Positions 14,013-22,591 of a stretch of DNA of 64,000 bases are shown here, in pieces. The notes below the pieces were generated by a model that had not been told where the DNA came from, did not search any database, and saw only the letters and a program-made list of their open reading frames with translations. A program made the translations under genes and the position numbers. The stretch spans positions 1,984,001 to 2,048,000 of the forward strand of contig NZ_CP034929.1 of the NCBI RefSeq assembly GCF_004014875.1, written 5' to 3'. The stretch's first letter is position 1. Each line of letters begins with the position of its first letter. Source of the DNA: Nocardioides yefusunii. GTDB lineage: Bacteria > Actinomycetota > Actinomycetes > Propionibacteriales > Nocardioidaceae.

Positions 14013-16667
14013 TCACTGCTGGGTGAGCTGCAGGGTCGCGACCCCGGCCACGACATCGTCCCCGCCCGGGAGCGCGCCGCAGGCCGAGCCCTGGTCGCCC
14101 TGGGTGCGCACGGCGTTCTCACGGAGCGCAGCGAGGTCGGCGTCGACCCGGGTCGCCGTCAGGTTCCAGTCAGCCAGCGTCGGCACGGCGAAGTCACCCC
14201 GGCCCCAGTCGGAGAGTTCGACGACGCAGAGCGCAACCGGCTCGGGCAACCTGGTCACGGCCGGGACCGCGTCGCGCGACAGGCCGGAGAGGTGGAGGAC
14301 GTCGAGCTCACCCGTGGCCTCGAACCGGTCGACGTTGCGCTGGGCGACGACGGCGTCGGGACGGACCAGGAGCAGCGTGAGCAGGGCGGCCGCGCCACTG
14401 AGCAGTGCCACTCTGGGCACCCACGCACCGCGTCGCAGCAACCCGAGCAGGAGCACGGAGGCCAGGACCACCCCGAGCCATCCCTCGAAGACGGTCACCA
14501 ACAACCGCATGACGGTGTGGCCGTAGGCGTCCTCGTAGACCCGCATCCGTCCCACCGCCGTGGCGACGACTCCGATGGCCGCCAGCCCCAGCAGCCCGCA
14601 GGAGGCGAGCATCCAGGGGCGGTCCTGTGGCCGCAGGGACGCGCGACGTGACGCTGCCCAGACCACCACCAGGGTGAGGAGGGTGGCGACCACCAGCTGG
14701 CCGAAGCCCTGGTGGACGTAGTCGGCGTAGGTCATCCCGGCGGTCTCGCGCAGCCACTGGTCCCCCGCAGTGACGACCCTGATCTGGGAGGCGAGGAAGA
14801 GGAGGAAGACGGCGTCGACCACCAGCACCGGGACCAGCCACTCCCACCGGCTGGCGGCGCGGACCGGGACCCGGGCGAAGACGTCACTGTCGGGCGGGTT
14901 CACGGCGAGATGCACGGCGGCCAGGGTGGTGGCGAAGACGAAACCGCCGACGAAGAGTCGCAGCACGCCGTCACCGAGGCTGAGGTCGGGGACGAAGGCG
15001 TCGATCCAGCGGGCGAACGTCGGGTCAGCTCCGGCGAAGAGGGCGACGAAGACCGCCAGGGCGAGGAGCGAGAGTCCGACGGTGCGGGCCACCCCGGGCA
15101 GGGCACCGGCCCGCCCGACGACGCCCAGGGAACGGCCGAACCACGGCAGGCCACGCAGCGACGAGAGCGGCCACGCCAGCCCCGAGACCAGGATCCCGAT
15201 GAAGGTGCGGGCGCGGGTGAGGCCTGCGAGGAAGACCCCGGAGGCGGCGATCACGCCCATCAGCCCCAGTGCGGCGTTGTCACTCCACGCCATCACCGCG
15301 ACGAGGCCGAGCGCGAGCAGCGAGGTGGTCAGCGTGAACGGGGAACGACGGTGCGGGGAGGCCGACCACGCCACGGCTCCGGCGGCGACGAGCACAGCCG
15401 TCCACGCCAACCCTGGGCCGTGGAACGTCATCCAGGCTGCTCCGCACAGGGCGACCAGCGCTGTCGCGACGAGCAGGCCCGGACGGGGACGGTCGTCGCG
15501 CGAGGGCCAGATGCCGTCGAGAGGCCCTGGCGCTGGTGCGGTCGTGCGCCCCGACGGCGCATCGGTCGCGGCCTGCGCAGTGACACTCAGGGGGCGCGAG
15601 GGACTCGTCGCTCCGTTCTGGCCTGCGGTCGCTGGCAGTGCGGGCAACTCCAGTCGCAGACGTGCACCGCTCTCCCCCTCGACGGGGTCGACGAAGGCGA
15701 GGGTGCCACCGTGCAGGGTCGCCACCCACCGGGCGATGGCGAGTCCGAGACCCGTCCCGCCGCCGGCATCGGTGCCGAAGCGTTCGAAGACGCGCTCGCG
15801 GTCGTGGGATGCCACGCCCGCTCCACCGTCGCGCACCTCGATCCAGGTGAGCTGCACACCTGGCTGCACACCTGGCTGTGCGCCTGGTTGTCCGACGTCC
15901 GGCCCACTCGCGTCCGTGCCCGCGAGCACCCGGACCGGGGTGTCGCCGAGCGTGTGACGGGCCGCGTTGTCGAGGGCGTTGATGATCACCTGGCGCAGAC
16001 GCGCCGGATCGGCGTGCACCACGAGGTCGTCGTCGAACTCGACGTGGACCTCGGCTCCCCGTCCGGAACGCCGCACCTCGGCGGCGCACTGCTCGACGAG
16101 TGCCTTGAGCTCCACGGGGATGACGGCGAGGTCGACGACTCCGGCTTCGAGCCGCGACAGGGTCAGCAGGTCGGAGACGAGGTCGCCGAGGCGTTCGGCG
16201 GCGCTGAGCACCTGCGCGATCCGCTCGGGGGTGGCCTCGACGACACCGTCGGCGAGGTTCTCCAGCTGGGCGGTCATCGCCGTGACGGGGGTGCGCAGTT
16301 CGTGGGAGACCGTGGCGATCAGGTCGCGGCGTTCGGCGTCGACGACGGCGAGGTCCTCGGCCATCCGGTTGAAGGCCCGGGCGAGCTGTCCCACCTCGTC
16401 GGTGTTGTCGGTGTGTACGCGGCGACTCAGGTCGCCGGCCGACATCGCGGAGGCGGCCGCCGTCATGTCGCGCAACGGCGCCACCATCCCGGCAGCGAGC
16501 AACTGCGTGACGGTGAGGGCCAGCAGCACCGTGACCGGCAGGACGATCCACCACGACACTTGGGCGACCCCGCCCGCAGCACCGACCACGGCAGCCACGA
16601 CGACGGAGGCCGCCACGAGCAGCCCGAGCTTGGTCTTGATCGAGGTGACGGCACTGAGCGCGCTCAT
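14013..16667 (-). CDS. Sensor histidine kinase fused to a DUF4153/DUF4173-like membrane domain
   Basis: The 884-residue protein has two modules. Residues 12-62 hold two membrane segments, 60-112 a HAMP-like linker, 113-180 the HisKA domain with the phospho-acceptor in TVSHELRTP (His122), and about 210-345 the ATPase domain (NALDNAARHT, RDGGAGV, GGGTGLGLAI). A Pro-Gly-Val-Gln repeat interrupts the ATPase domain near residue 265. After a low-complexity linker (about 345-395), about 400-800 form ten or so membrane segments resembling DUF4153/DUF4173 (for example MTYADYVHQGFGQLVVATLLTL), then a roughly 85-residue tail. The start at 16667 overlaps the regulator stop (ATGA). The signal sensed is unknown. 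A kinase followed by a membrane domain is unusual. Confidence 0.85.
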   Translation of the reverse strand: MSALSAVTSIKTKLGLLVAASVVVAAVVGAAGGVAQVSWWIVLPVTVLLALTVTQLLAAGMVAPLRDMTAAASAMSAGDLSRRVHTDNTDEVGQLARAFNRMAEDLAVVDAERRDLIATVSHELRTPVTAMTAQLENLADGVVEATPERIAQVLSAAERLGDLVSDLLTLSRLEAGVVDLAVIPVELKALVEQCAAEVRRSGRGAEVHVEFDDDLVVHADPARLRQVIINALDNAARHTLGDTPVRVLAGTDASGPDVGQPGAQPGVQPGVQLTWIEVRDGGAGVASHDRERVFERFGTDAGGGTGLGLAIARWVATLHGGTLAFVDPVEGESGARLRLELPALPATAGQNGATSPSRPLSVTAQAATDAPSGRTTAPAPGPLDGIWPSRDDRPRPGLLVATALVALCGAAWMTFHGPGLAWTAVLVAAGAVAWSASPHRRSPFTLTTSLLALGLVAVMAWSDNAALGLMGVIAASGVFLAGLTRARTFIGILVSGLAWPLSSLRGLPWFGRSLGVVGRAGALPGVARTVGLSLLALAVFVALFAGADPTFARWIDAFVPDLSLGDGVLRLFVGGFVFATTLAAVHLAVNPPDSDVFARVPVRAASRWEWLVPVLVVDAVFLLFLASQIRVVTAGDQWLRETAGMTYADYVHQGFGQLVVATLLTLVVVWAASRRASLRPQDRPWMLASCGLLGLAAIGVVATAVGRMRVYEDAYGHTVMRLLVTVFEGWLGVVLASVLLLGLLRRGAWVPRVALLSGAAALLTLLLVRPDAVVAQRNVDRFEATGELDVLHLSGLSRDAVPAVTRLPEPVALCVVELSDWGRGDFAVPTLADWNLTATRVDADLAALRENAVRTQGDQGSACGALPGGDDVVAGVATLQLTQQ

Positions 16668-17389
16668 CGCGCCGAACCCGTCGGTTCCAGCGCGTACCCG
16701 ACACCGTGGACGGTGCGAATCCGGGCCGCACCGATCTTGGCGCGCAGACCCCGGACGTGACTGTCGACCGTGCGGGTGGTGGAGGCCTCGGCCCAGTCCC
16801 ACACCTCGTCGATCATCTGCTCGCGTGTCACCACACGCCCCGGGTCCCGGGCCAGCACGGCGAGGAGGTCGAACTCGGTACGCGTCAGGGCGACCTGCTC
16901 CCCCAACACCTCCACCACGCGACGGGCGACGTCGACCTTCAGGTCACCGGCCGTCAGGACGTCCTCGTCGAGTGGTGCGGTGTGTTCACGACGCAAGCTC
17001 TCGGCACGCTCGACCCGGCGCAGCAGCGCGGACAGCCGGGCCACGACCTCGCGGATCCGGAACGGCTTGGTGAGGTAGTCGTCGGCCCCCACGGCCAGCC
17101 CGACCAGGACGTCGGACTCCTCGTCGCGGGCAGTGAGCATCAGCACCGGCACCGGCCACACCGCCTGCAGCCGACGGCACACCTCGTGCCCGTCGAAGCC
17201 GGGGAGCATGACGTCGAGCAGCACCGCGTCAGGCCTGGCCTCGACGCCGGTACGTACCGCGTCGGGTCCGTCGAAGGCCTGCAGGACCCGATAGCCCTCG
17301 GACTCGAGACGGTCGCGCAGGGCGTCACTGATTGCCCGGTCGTCCTCGACGACGAGGACCGTGCGTTGGCTGGGAGGTGGTGTGGTCAT
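16664..17389 (-). CDS. OmpR-family two-component response regulator
   Basis: The 241-residue DNA-binding regulator has a receiver domain with acidic pocket VEDD (residues 14-17), phospho-acceptor Asp59 in LLDVMLPG and the conserved Lys in ADDYLTKPF. The C-terminal winged helix runs from about 145 to 235 (LTRTEFDLLAVLARDPGRVV, RTVDSHVRGLRAKIG, IRTVHGVGYAL). It overlaps the downstream kinase gene by ATGA, so the pair is co-translated and should act together. Targets cannot be read from the sequence. The neighbouring PAS kinase (17482-18531) could also feed into it. Confidence 0.93.
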   Translation of the reverse strand: MTTPPPSQRTVLVVEDDRAISDALRDRLESEGYRVLQAFDGPDAVRTGVEARPDAVLLDVMLPGFDGHEVCRRLQAVWPVPVLMLTARDEESDVLVGLAVGADDYLTKPFRIREVVARLSALLRRVERAESLRREHTAPLDEDVLTAGDLKVDVARRVVEVLGEQVALTRTEFDLLAVLARDPGRVVTREQMIDEVWDWAEASTTRTVDSHVRGLRAKIGAARIRTVHGVGYALEPTGSAR

Positions 17390-17481
17390 GGTTCAGAACC
17401 TAGGCAGCGGGCTGCGCAGGAACGGCGGGGACGTCGTGCAGGAACTGTGCAGGTTCGTCACGGATTCCGTGCCCCGCTGCG

Positions 17482-18531
17482 TCACTGCTCCGCACCTGCC
17501 GCGGAGGTGGCAGGGGCTGCAGGCCAGCGCACCACGATCTCGGCGCCGCCGCCGTCGCGCTCGCCGATCATGAAGTCACCTCCATGGGCCCGGGTCAGGC
17601 CGTGGGCCAGGTACATCCCCAGTCCGGTGCCCGACGCGGTGCCGGTGGTCCAGAACTTCGTGATGACGCGACGGCGCAGGTCTTCGTCGATGCCGTCCCC
17701 CTCGTCACTCACGACGAGTCTCACCATCGGCTGGTCGGCTGCGACCACGTCGGAGAGGCTGACCCGGACGGTGCCGTCGCCGTGACGTACGGCGTTCTCG
17801 ACGAGGTTGGTGACGACCTGGGTGAACTTGTCGGGGTCGGCGAGCACCTGCGCCGAACTCTCGGTGCTGACGGTGAACTCCCGAGAGGCGGCAGAGGCAG
17901 AGACCGAGTCCACCACACGCCGCACCAACACGTCGGGGTCGACCGGCCGAACGGCCAGTCCCAACCGCCCGGTGTCGAGTCGTGCGACGTCGAGCAGTTC
18001 CGCGATCAGGCGGGACAGCCGTTCGGCGTCGGCCAGCGTCGTGGCGAGCATGAGTTTCTTCTGGTCGTCGTTGAGGACGTCCCAGCGGTTGAGGAGGACC
18101 TGGACGAAACCCTTGACCCCGGTCAGTGGCGAGCGCAGTTCGTGGGCGACGGTGGCCACGAGGTCGGAACGCTCACGGTCCAGACGGGCGCGCCCGCGAC
18201 CGCTGCGCAGACTCAACGCCACCTGTTCCACCGGCGAGGACGGAGTCGGACGAACGATCCGCGCCGTGACCAGGACCTCCCGTCCGTCCGGCAGGAGCCA
18301 GGTCTGCTCCGGCACCCCGTTGCGCGTCCCGAGGCCGTCGTAGGGCAGGTTCACCGAGCACCAGTCGACGCCGTGGTTGTCCACCAACGTCAGGGCGTCG
18401 TCGAGGCGGGCGCCCGGTCGCGCCTCGTCCCCCAGCATCTGCCGCGCGGCGGCGTTGACCGCGAGGACAAGACCGTCGCAGTCCGCAACCAGGGCCCCGT
18501 CAGGGAGGGAGTCGAAGAGATCGGCGTTCAC
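17482..18531 (-). CDS. PAS-domain sensor histidine kinase (soluble)
   Basis: The 349-residue protein has an N-terminal PAS-like sensor region (about 1-110; DLFDSLPDGALVADCDG, AVNAAARQML), HisKA with the acceptor histidine in TVAHELRSP (His130), and HATPase_c (NLVENAVRHGDG, VSDEGDGID, GTGLGMYLAHGL). No membrane segment is visible, so it is probably cytoplasmic. It is the only regulatory gene pointing into the adjacent regulator/kinase pair, 92 bp upstream of the regulator. It begins with GTG and a weak Shine-Dalgarno. It may be an orphan kinase or a second input to the regulator. Confidence 0.88.
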   Translation of the reverse strand: MNADLFDSLPDGALVADCDGLVLAVNAAARQMLGDEARPGARLDDALTLVDNHGVDWCSVNLPYDGLGTRNGVPEQTWLLPDGREVLVTARIVRPTPSSPVEQVALSLRSGRGRARLDRERSDLVATVAHELRSPLTGVKGFVQVLLNRWDVLNDDQKKLMLATTLADAERLSRLIAELLDVARLDTGRLGLAVRPVDPDVLVRRVVDSVSASAASREFTVSTESSAQVLADPDKFTQVVTNLVENAVRHGDGTVRVSLSDVVAADQPMVRLVVSDEGDGIDEDLRRRVITKFWTTGTASGTGLGMYLAHGLTRAHGGDFMIGERDGGGAEIVVRWPAAPATSAAGAEQ

Positions 18532-18560
18532 CCTGAGAATCTAACGAGTTCAATGGTGCC

Positions 18561-19238
18561 GTGCCCCTCGAACCCGCCCTCCGTGACCGTCTGGCCCGAC
18601 GGTGGCCCCTGGCCGAATCCTCGACTGGCCTCGCCCTGGGCGAAGCCCTGCTGGACGCGTGGTCGCAGGCCCAACGCGGCTACCACGATCTCCAGCACCT
18701 CGCCGAGGTGCTCGACCGACTCGACGACCTGCACCCGCACACCGGCCACGACGCGCGCGTCACCGCGCTGGCCGCGTGGTTCCACGATGCGGTCTACGAC
18801 GCCGCACGCGATCCCGAGGGACGCTCGGCCGACTGGGCGCGCACCGCGCTGACAGGACTCGTGACGGACGTCGAGGTCGAGGAGGTCGCACGTCTGGTGC
18901 TGCTGACCCGGGAACACTCCCCCGCTCCTGAGGACGTCGACGGGATCGCGTTGTGCGACGCGGACCTGGCGATCCTGGCGGCAGCACCCGAGCGCTACGA
19001 GGCCTACGTCGCCGGGGTCCGCCAGGAGTACGCCTCCGTCCCCGACGAACTCTTCGCGCAGGGTCGGGCGGAGGTGCTGCGTCACTTCCTCGGGCGTGAG
19101 CACGTGTTCGCCTCGGCAGCGGCACGCTCGGCATGGGAGGCGGATGCGCGACGCAACGCCACCGACGAACTCAGGCGTCTGGAGACAGCTGTGCACTCAG
19201 GTGCAGGGGCTTGGGTCGACGCAGACCAGCAGCCCTGA
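18561..19238 (+). CDS. HD-superfamily metal-dependent phosphohydrolase-like protein
   Basis: The 225-residue protein has the metal-binding pattern of predicted HD hydrolases: YHDLQHLAEVL (residues about 41-51), AAWFHDAVYD (72-81) and a later Asp in ALCDADLAIL. This matches the conserved HD-like family often annotated as a predicted metal-dependent phosphohydrolase; the substrate is unknown. The start is GTG at 18561, and no better candidate exists in frame. It is divergent from the PAS kinase, with starts only 29 bp apart. Its 3' end overlaps the convergent DUF4031 gene by 68 bp. Confidence 0.85.
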   Translation: MPLEPALRDRLARRWPLAESSTGLALGEALLDAWSQAQRGYHDLQHLAEVLDRLDDLHPHTGHDARVTALAAWFHDAVYDAARDPEGRSADWARTALTGLVTDVEVEEVARLVLLTREHSPAPEDVDGIALCDADLAILAAAPERYEAYVAGVRQEYASVPDELFAQGRAEVLRHFLGREHVFASAAARSAWEADARRNATDELRRLETAVHSGAGAWVDADQQP

Positions 19239-19458
19239 GTCGGACGACGAGTTCGCGCGAGGAGACCTGCACCGCCCCGGCGTCGAGCATCCGCTGGTGG
19301 TGCTCGGCGGGAACGTCGTAGTGGTCGCGGTCGAAGCCACGCTCAGGGATCTGGAGACGACGCGCGAAGGCGTGGAGTTCGTCCAGGGAGGTGTCGCTGG
19401 CCAGATGGGCCCACGTGGTGCCGTACCCGGGGACCCTCGCCTCGTCGATGAGGATCAC
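19171..19458 (-). CDS. DUF4031 domain protein
   Basis: A 95-residue small protein recognised by ILIDEARVPGYGTTWAHLASD, DELHAFARRLQIPERGFDRDHYDVP and RELVVRLRAAGLRRPK, the pattern of the DUF4031 family, whose function is unknown. The start is taken as the GTG at 19458 just before ILIDEA. The longer open frame up to 19656 has no family resemblance and runs antisense-like through the methyltransferase gene. The gene lies 41 bp downstream of the SpoU methyltransferase on the same strand and overlaps the 3' end of the convergent HD gene. Confidence 0.78.
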   Translation of the reverse strand: MILIDEARVPGYGTTWAHLASDTSLDELHAFARRLQIPERGFDRDHYDVPAEHHQRMLDAGAVQVSSRELVVRLRAAGLRRPKPLHLSAQLSPDA

Positions 19459-19499
19459 CGGGTACGACTCACTCGGCCGGACGTGCGCACTGGCGTGCG

Positions 19500-20279
19500 T
19501 CAGCGCTGGGCGCGCGCGGAGGCGTAGAGGCACACCGCTGCGGCCGTGGCCAGGTTCAGACTCTCGGCGCGGCCGTGGATCGGGATCGAGACCCGACGGT
19601 CTGCCACGGCAGCGAGCTCGTCGGGAAGACCCCACGCCTCGTTGCCGAAGAGCCACGCCGTGGCGGGCTCGAGGTCGGTGGTGAAGAGGTCGTCCTCGCC
19701 GCCACCGTCTGCAGCCAGGACGGTCAGGCCGGCCTGCTGCAGGGCAGCCACTGCCTGCGCCGGGTCGTCGACGCGGACGATCGGTAGGTGGAAGAGGCTC
19801 CCGACGGTGGCACGCACCGTCTTGGGGTTGTAGGGGTCGACGGAGTTGCCGGCCAGGATGACGGCTGCCGCTCCGGCAGCGTCAGAGGTACGGATGACCG
19901 TGCCGGCGTTGCCGGGGTCACGCACGTCGGCGCAGATGCTCACCAGTCGCGGCGAGCCGGCCAGCACGTCAGCGAGCTCGACGTCGAGGAACCGACACAC
20001 GGCCACGACGCCAGCAGGCGAGACGGAGTCCGAGAGGGTCTCCATCGCGCGGTCCTCCACCAGCCACACCTGGGGTGCGTCGGCGAGGAGGTCTGCGTAC
20101 TCGTCGGCGGCCTTGACGGTCGCGTAGACCTCGACGACGCAGTCGGGCACCGTGAGGGCACCCTCAACGGCCTTCGGGCCGTCGGCAAGGAAAAGCCGCC
20201 GCTCGGTTCGCACCGAGCGGCGGCTCAACTTCCGTGCCTCCTTGACCCGCGTGTTCGCGTGGGACAGAGGAGTGTTCAC
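19500..20279 (-). CDS. SpoU/TrmH-family RNA 2'-O-methyltransferase
   Basis: SAM-dependent methyltransferase acting on the ribose of rRNA or tRNA. The 259-residue product has an N-terminal RNA-substrate-binding region (about 1-100; RRLFLADGPKAVEGAL) and the knotted catalytic domain with VRDPGNAGTVIRTSDAAGA, LFGNEAWGLP and the C-terminal SIPIHGRAESLNLATAAAVCLY. The target nucleotide cannot be assigned. The start is GTG at 20279, 8 bp after the rplT stop. Codons about 19-32 also form a perfect terminator-like hairpin with a U-rich end (20194-20225), so part of the rplT transcript may stop inside this gene. Confidence 0.92.
   Translation of the reverse strand: MNTPLSHANTRVKEARKLSRRSVRTERRLFLADGPKAVEGALTVPDCVVEVYATVKAADEYADLLADAPQVWLVEDRAMETLSDSVSPAGVVAVCRFLDVELADVLAGSPRLVSICADVRDPGNAGTVIRTSDAAGAAAVILAGNSVDPYNPKTVRATVGSLFHLPIVRVDDPAQAVAALQQAGLTVLAADGGGEDDLFTTDLEPATAWLFGNEAWGLPDELAAVADRRVSIPIHGRAESLNLATAAAVCLYASARAQR
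20190..20225 (-). terminator. Intrinsic terminator located inside the SpoU methyltransferase gene
   Basis: A perfect 14-bp stem (20194-20207 with 20212-20225) has a 4-base loop and is followed on the minus strand by CTTTTCCTT. It is the most classical hairpin-plus-U-tract terminator in the window. It lies about 60 bp after the rplT stop but within codons 19-32 of the next gene, encoding the LSRRSVRTERRLF segment. Confidence 0.7.
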
Positions 20280-20287
20280 GAGATACG

Positions 20288-20671
20288 TCAGGAAGCCTTG
20301 GGGGCGTTGACGTCGGCCGGGAGGGCAGCCTTGGCAGCCTCGACCAGAGCGACGAACGCGGGGGCGTCGTTGACGGCGAGGTCAGCAAGGATCTTGCGGT
20401 CGACCTCGATGCCAGCCAGGCCAAGACCCTGGATGAAGCGGTTGTAGGTCATGCCGTTCGCGCGGGAAGCAGCGTTGATGCGCTGGATCCAGAGCTTGCG
20501 GAAGTTGCCCTTGTTCTTGCGACGGTCGTTGTAGTTGTAGACCAGGGAGTGGGTGACCTGCTCCTTGGCCTTGCGGTACAGGCGCGAACGCTGGCCGCGG
20601 TAACCCTTGGCGCGCTCGAGAATGACCCGACGCTTCTTGTGGGCGTTTACTGCGCGCTTGACGCGTGCCAT
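20288..20671 (-). CDS. rplT: 50S ribosomal protein L20
   Basis: Large-subunit protein needed for early 50S assembly. The 127-residue product shows the family start [58 protein letters not shown] and [24 protein letters not shown]. It is the third gene of infC-rpmI-rplT, 79 bp after rpmI, and has a normal Shine-Dalgarno (AAGGAG). Confidence 0.98.
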   Translation of the reverse strand: MARVKRAVNAHKKRRVILERAKGYRGQRSRLYRKAKEQVTHSLVYNYNDRRKNKGNFRKLWIQRINAASRANGMTYNRFIQGLGLAGIEVDRKILADLAVNDAPAFVALVEAAKAALPADVNAPKAS

Positions 20672-20750
20672 CTTGACTCCTTGATGCTTGTCATGCCGGC
20701 GAGCTCCAGATCAGGAGAGCGCCGAAAAGTTCTGGGGTGAGGGCGTCGCG

Positions 20751-20945
20751 TCAGCGACCGAGAAGCTTCTTGGCGCGGGGCACGTCAGCCTTGGCAACCT
20801 CGACGGTGCCGGTGAGGCGACGGGTGACCTTGGAGGACTTCTTCTCAAGGTTGTGGCGCTTGCCGGCCTTCTCGCGAAGGATCTTGCCCGAACCGGTCAC
20901 GCGGAAGCGCTTGCCGGCACCGGAGTGGCTCTTGTTCTTCGGCAT
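20751..20945 (-). CDS. rpmI: 50S ribosomal protein L35
   Basis: Small basic ribosomal protein of 64 residues, the usual length: [20 protein letters not shown] followed by [19 protein letters not shown]. The ATG at 20945 has AGAGGGCAC upstream. It lies between infC and rplT, 69 bp after infC, and the spacer contains a short GGCGGC/GCCGCC hairpin. Confidence 0.98.
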   Translation of the reverse strand: MPKNKSHSGAGKRFRVTGSGKILREKAGKRHNLEKKSSKVTRRLTGTVEVAKADVPRAKKLLGR

Positions 20946-21014
20946 CTGGATGTGCCCTCTCTTATCGTGGTGCGGCGGCAGCCCATCGGGCCGCCGAAGT
21001 ACTAGGGGTGGGGC

Positions 21015-21695
21015 TCAGGCCTCGATCTCGGGGTCCAGGTTCTCGGAGCGCTTGCGCTCCTTCTTCTGGGCGACGAGCTGGCCTTCCTTCGGAGCGCGTC
21101 CGGCGCGCTCGATCTCAGCAGCTGCCTCGCGCTCCGCGACCTTGGCGTCCTTCTCAGCCTGGACGTCGACCTTGGCGTCGGCCTTCTTCTTGTGCGGGCC
21201 GAGCACCATGGTCATGTTGCGACCGTCCTGCTTGGGGGACGACTCCACGAAGCCGAGCTCCTGCACGTCCTCGGCCAGCTTCTGCAGCAGGCGGAAGCCG
21301 AGCTCGGGGCGGTGCTGCTCACGACCGCGGAACATGATCGTGATCTTGACCTTGTCGCCGGCCTTGAGGAAGCGGACGACGTGGCCCTTCTTCGTCTCGT
21401 AGTCGTGCGAGTCGATCTTCGGACGAAGCTTCATCTCCTTGATGATGACGTTCGTCTGGTTCCGTCGCGCGTCACGGGCCTTCTGGGCGTTCTCGTACTT
21501 GAACTTCCCGTAGTCCATGAGCTTGCAGACGGGCGGGCGGCCCTGGGGCGCGATCTCGACCAGGTCGAGGTCGGCCTCCTGGGCCAGCTTCAGTGCCTGG
21601 TCGGTCGGAACGATGCCGACCGTCTCGCCGTTGGGACCGACGAGCCGAACCTCGGGAACCCGGATCCGCTCGTTGATGCGCAACTCAGTACTGAT
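21015..21695 (-). CDS. infC: Translation initiation factor IF-3, ATC start codon
   Basis: Prevents premature subunit joining and checks initiator tRNA and start-codon pairing. The product has the N-domain [15 protein letters not shown] and [20 protein letters not shown], the linker, and C-domain [18 protein letters not shown] and [12 protein letters not shown] charged C-terminal extension of about 40 residues is common in actinobacteria. No ATG, GTG or sensible TTG start exists: a TTG at 21683 lies 16 bases from the Shine-Dalgarno and truncates the family start. ATC at 21695 follows GGAGGACAC and gives (M)[11 protein letters not shown], as in mycobacterial IF3. Rare AUU/AUC starts are used for infC autoregulation in other bacteria. 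Confidence 0.93.
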   Translation of the reverse strand: MSTELRINERIRVPEVRLVGPNGETVGIVPTDQALKLAQEADLDLVEIAPQGRPPVCKLMDYGKFKYENAQKARDARRNQTNVIIKEMKLRPKIDSHDYETKKGHVVRFLKAGDKVKITIMFRGREQHRPELGFRLLQKLAEDVQELGFVESSPKQDGRNMTMVLGPHKKKADAKVDVQAEKDAKVAEREAAAEIERAGRAPKEGQLVAQKKERKRSENLDPEIEA

Positions 21696-21742
21696 GTGTC
21701 CTCCAGTGGTTTGTGTGCGGACCTTGTCCCGAAATGAACAAT

Positions 21743-21921
21743 GGCTTCCGCTTGTCGAAGCGGAAGCCAGTCAATCGCGTCCCGAACTCAGGAGCACACC
21801 GGGCGGGAATCTCTTCCTGCCCAGGACCGGACCCGACGACCTCGCGGTCGATGCGGGTGGGAGACGCAATGCTTGCCTCCGCTTGAAGATCACACCCAGA
21901 GAACTGGCTGCAATCGGTCAA
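21743..21921 (-). promoter_or_regulatory. infC operon leader with alternative hairpins; possible promoter
   Basis: On the minus strand, segment A (AAGCGGAGGC, 21884-21875), segment B (GGCTTCCGCTT, 21768-21758) and segment C (AAGCGGAAGCC, 21753-21743) occur in that order. B and C make a perfect 11-bp hairpin with a 4-base loop, followed by ATTGTTCATTTC. A can instead pair with the same part of B over 10 bp with one G-U pair. That is the layout of a switch between terminator and antiterminator. A -35-like TTGACC lies at 21921-21916 without a clear -10. The region 21696-21981 holds no credible gene. Confidence 0.5.
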
Positions 21922-21981
21922 CAGGGACGACTGTAGACCAGCCGTGCCCCGTTGACCAACTCCGGACTCACTCCTTCAGAC

Positions 21982-22518
21982 TCACTCGGCCGGACGCATC
22001 CATCCGGACTGTTCGCCGACACGGACCATCTGCCACTGGGCGGCGAACGGCTCGAGGTCGGTCCCCTGGATCACGAACGGCACCGGACCGGCGATGTCGA
22101 CGACGAGCGCCGCCGCCTTCTCCTGCACGGCACTCAGCGCGGCCACGTGCGCGGGCACGGGCACCGGGCGGGCCTCGGGGTTCCAGCGGTGCAGCGCCTC
22201 GGTGGAGGTGAACGCGATCAACGCCTGACGGCCGTCCGCGCCGGTGACCAGGACGGTGGCCATGTCGGAGGACTTGTCGTGAGCCAGGCCCTTCTCGTCG
22301 TAGTCGACCTCACCGAGGAGGGCGACCACCGGGACCAGCAGACGCGTAGGCGCCAGTGCGGTGATCACGTCGGGGAAGACGCTGCGGTCCTGGGCGTAGG
22401 CAGTGAGGGCTGCCGCCAGGGCCGGGGCACAGGTGCCGTCGTCGTCGGGGAAGGACGACTGGATGATCTCGGCTCCGGCAAAACGGTTCGGGTCGATCTC
22501 GCGCTTCGGCTCGCTCAT
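21982..22518 (-). CDS. SseB-family protein
   Basis: The 178-residue protein resembles the SseB N-terminal domain family: GADGRQALIAFTSTEALHRWNPEARPVPVPAHV is the diagnostic stretch, followed by AALVVDIAGPVPFVI. Actinobacterial members have no settled function and no secretion signal is visible. The ATG at 22518 starts MSEPKREIDPNRF. It is upstream of, and on the same strand as, the infC operon, and divergent from the gene at 22592 with 73 bp between them. Confidence 0.8.
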   Translation of the reverse strand: MSEPKREIDPNRFAGAEIIQSSFPDDDGTCAPALAAALTAYAQDRSVFPDVITALAPTRLLVPVVALLGEVDYDEKGLAHDKSSDMATVLVTGADGRQALIAFTSTEALHRWNPEARPVPVPAHVAALSAVQEKAAALVVDIAGPVPFVIQGTDLEPFAAQWQMVRVGEQSGWMRPAE

Positions 22519-22591
22519 GGTGGCGCCAGCCTACCGTCGCAGGGGCCGTCTCCTCGCACGCGCGCAGCCGGCCGTGTGGGACGCTGGTGCG

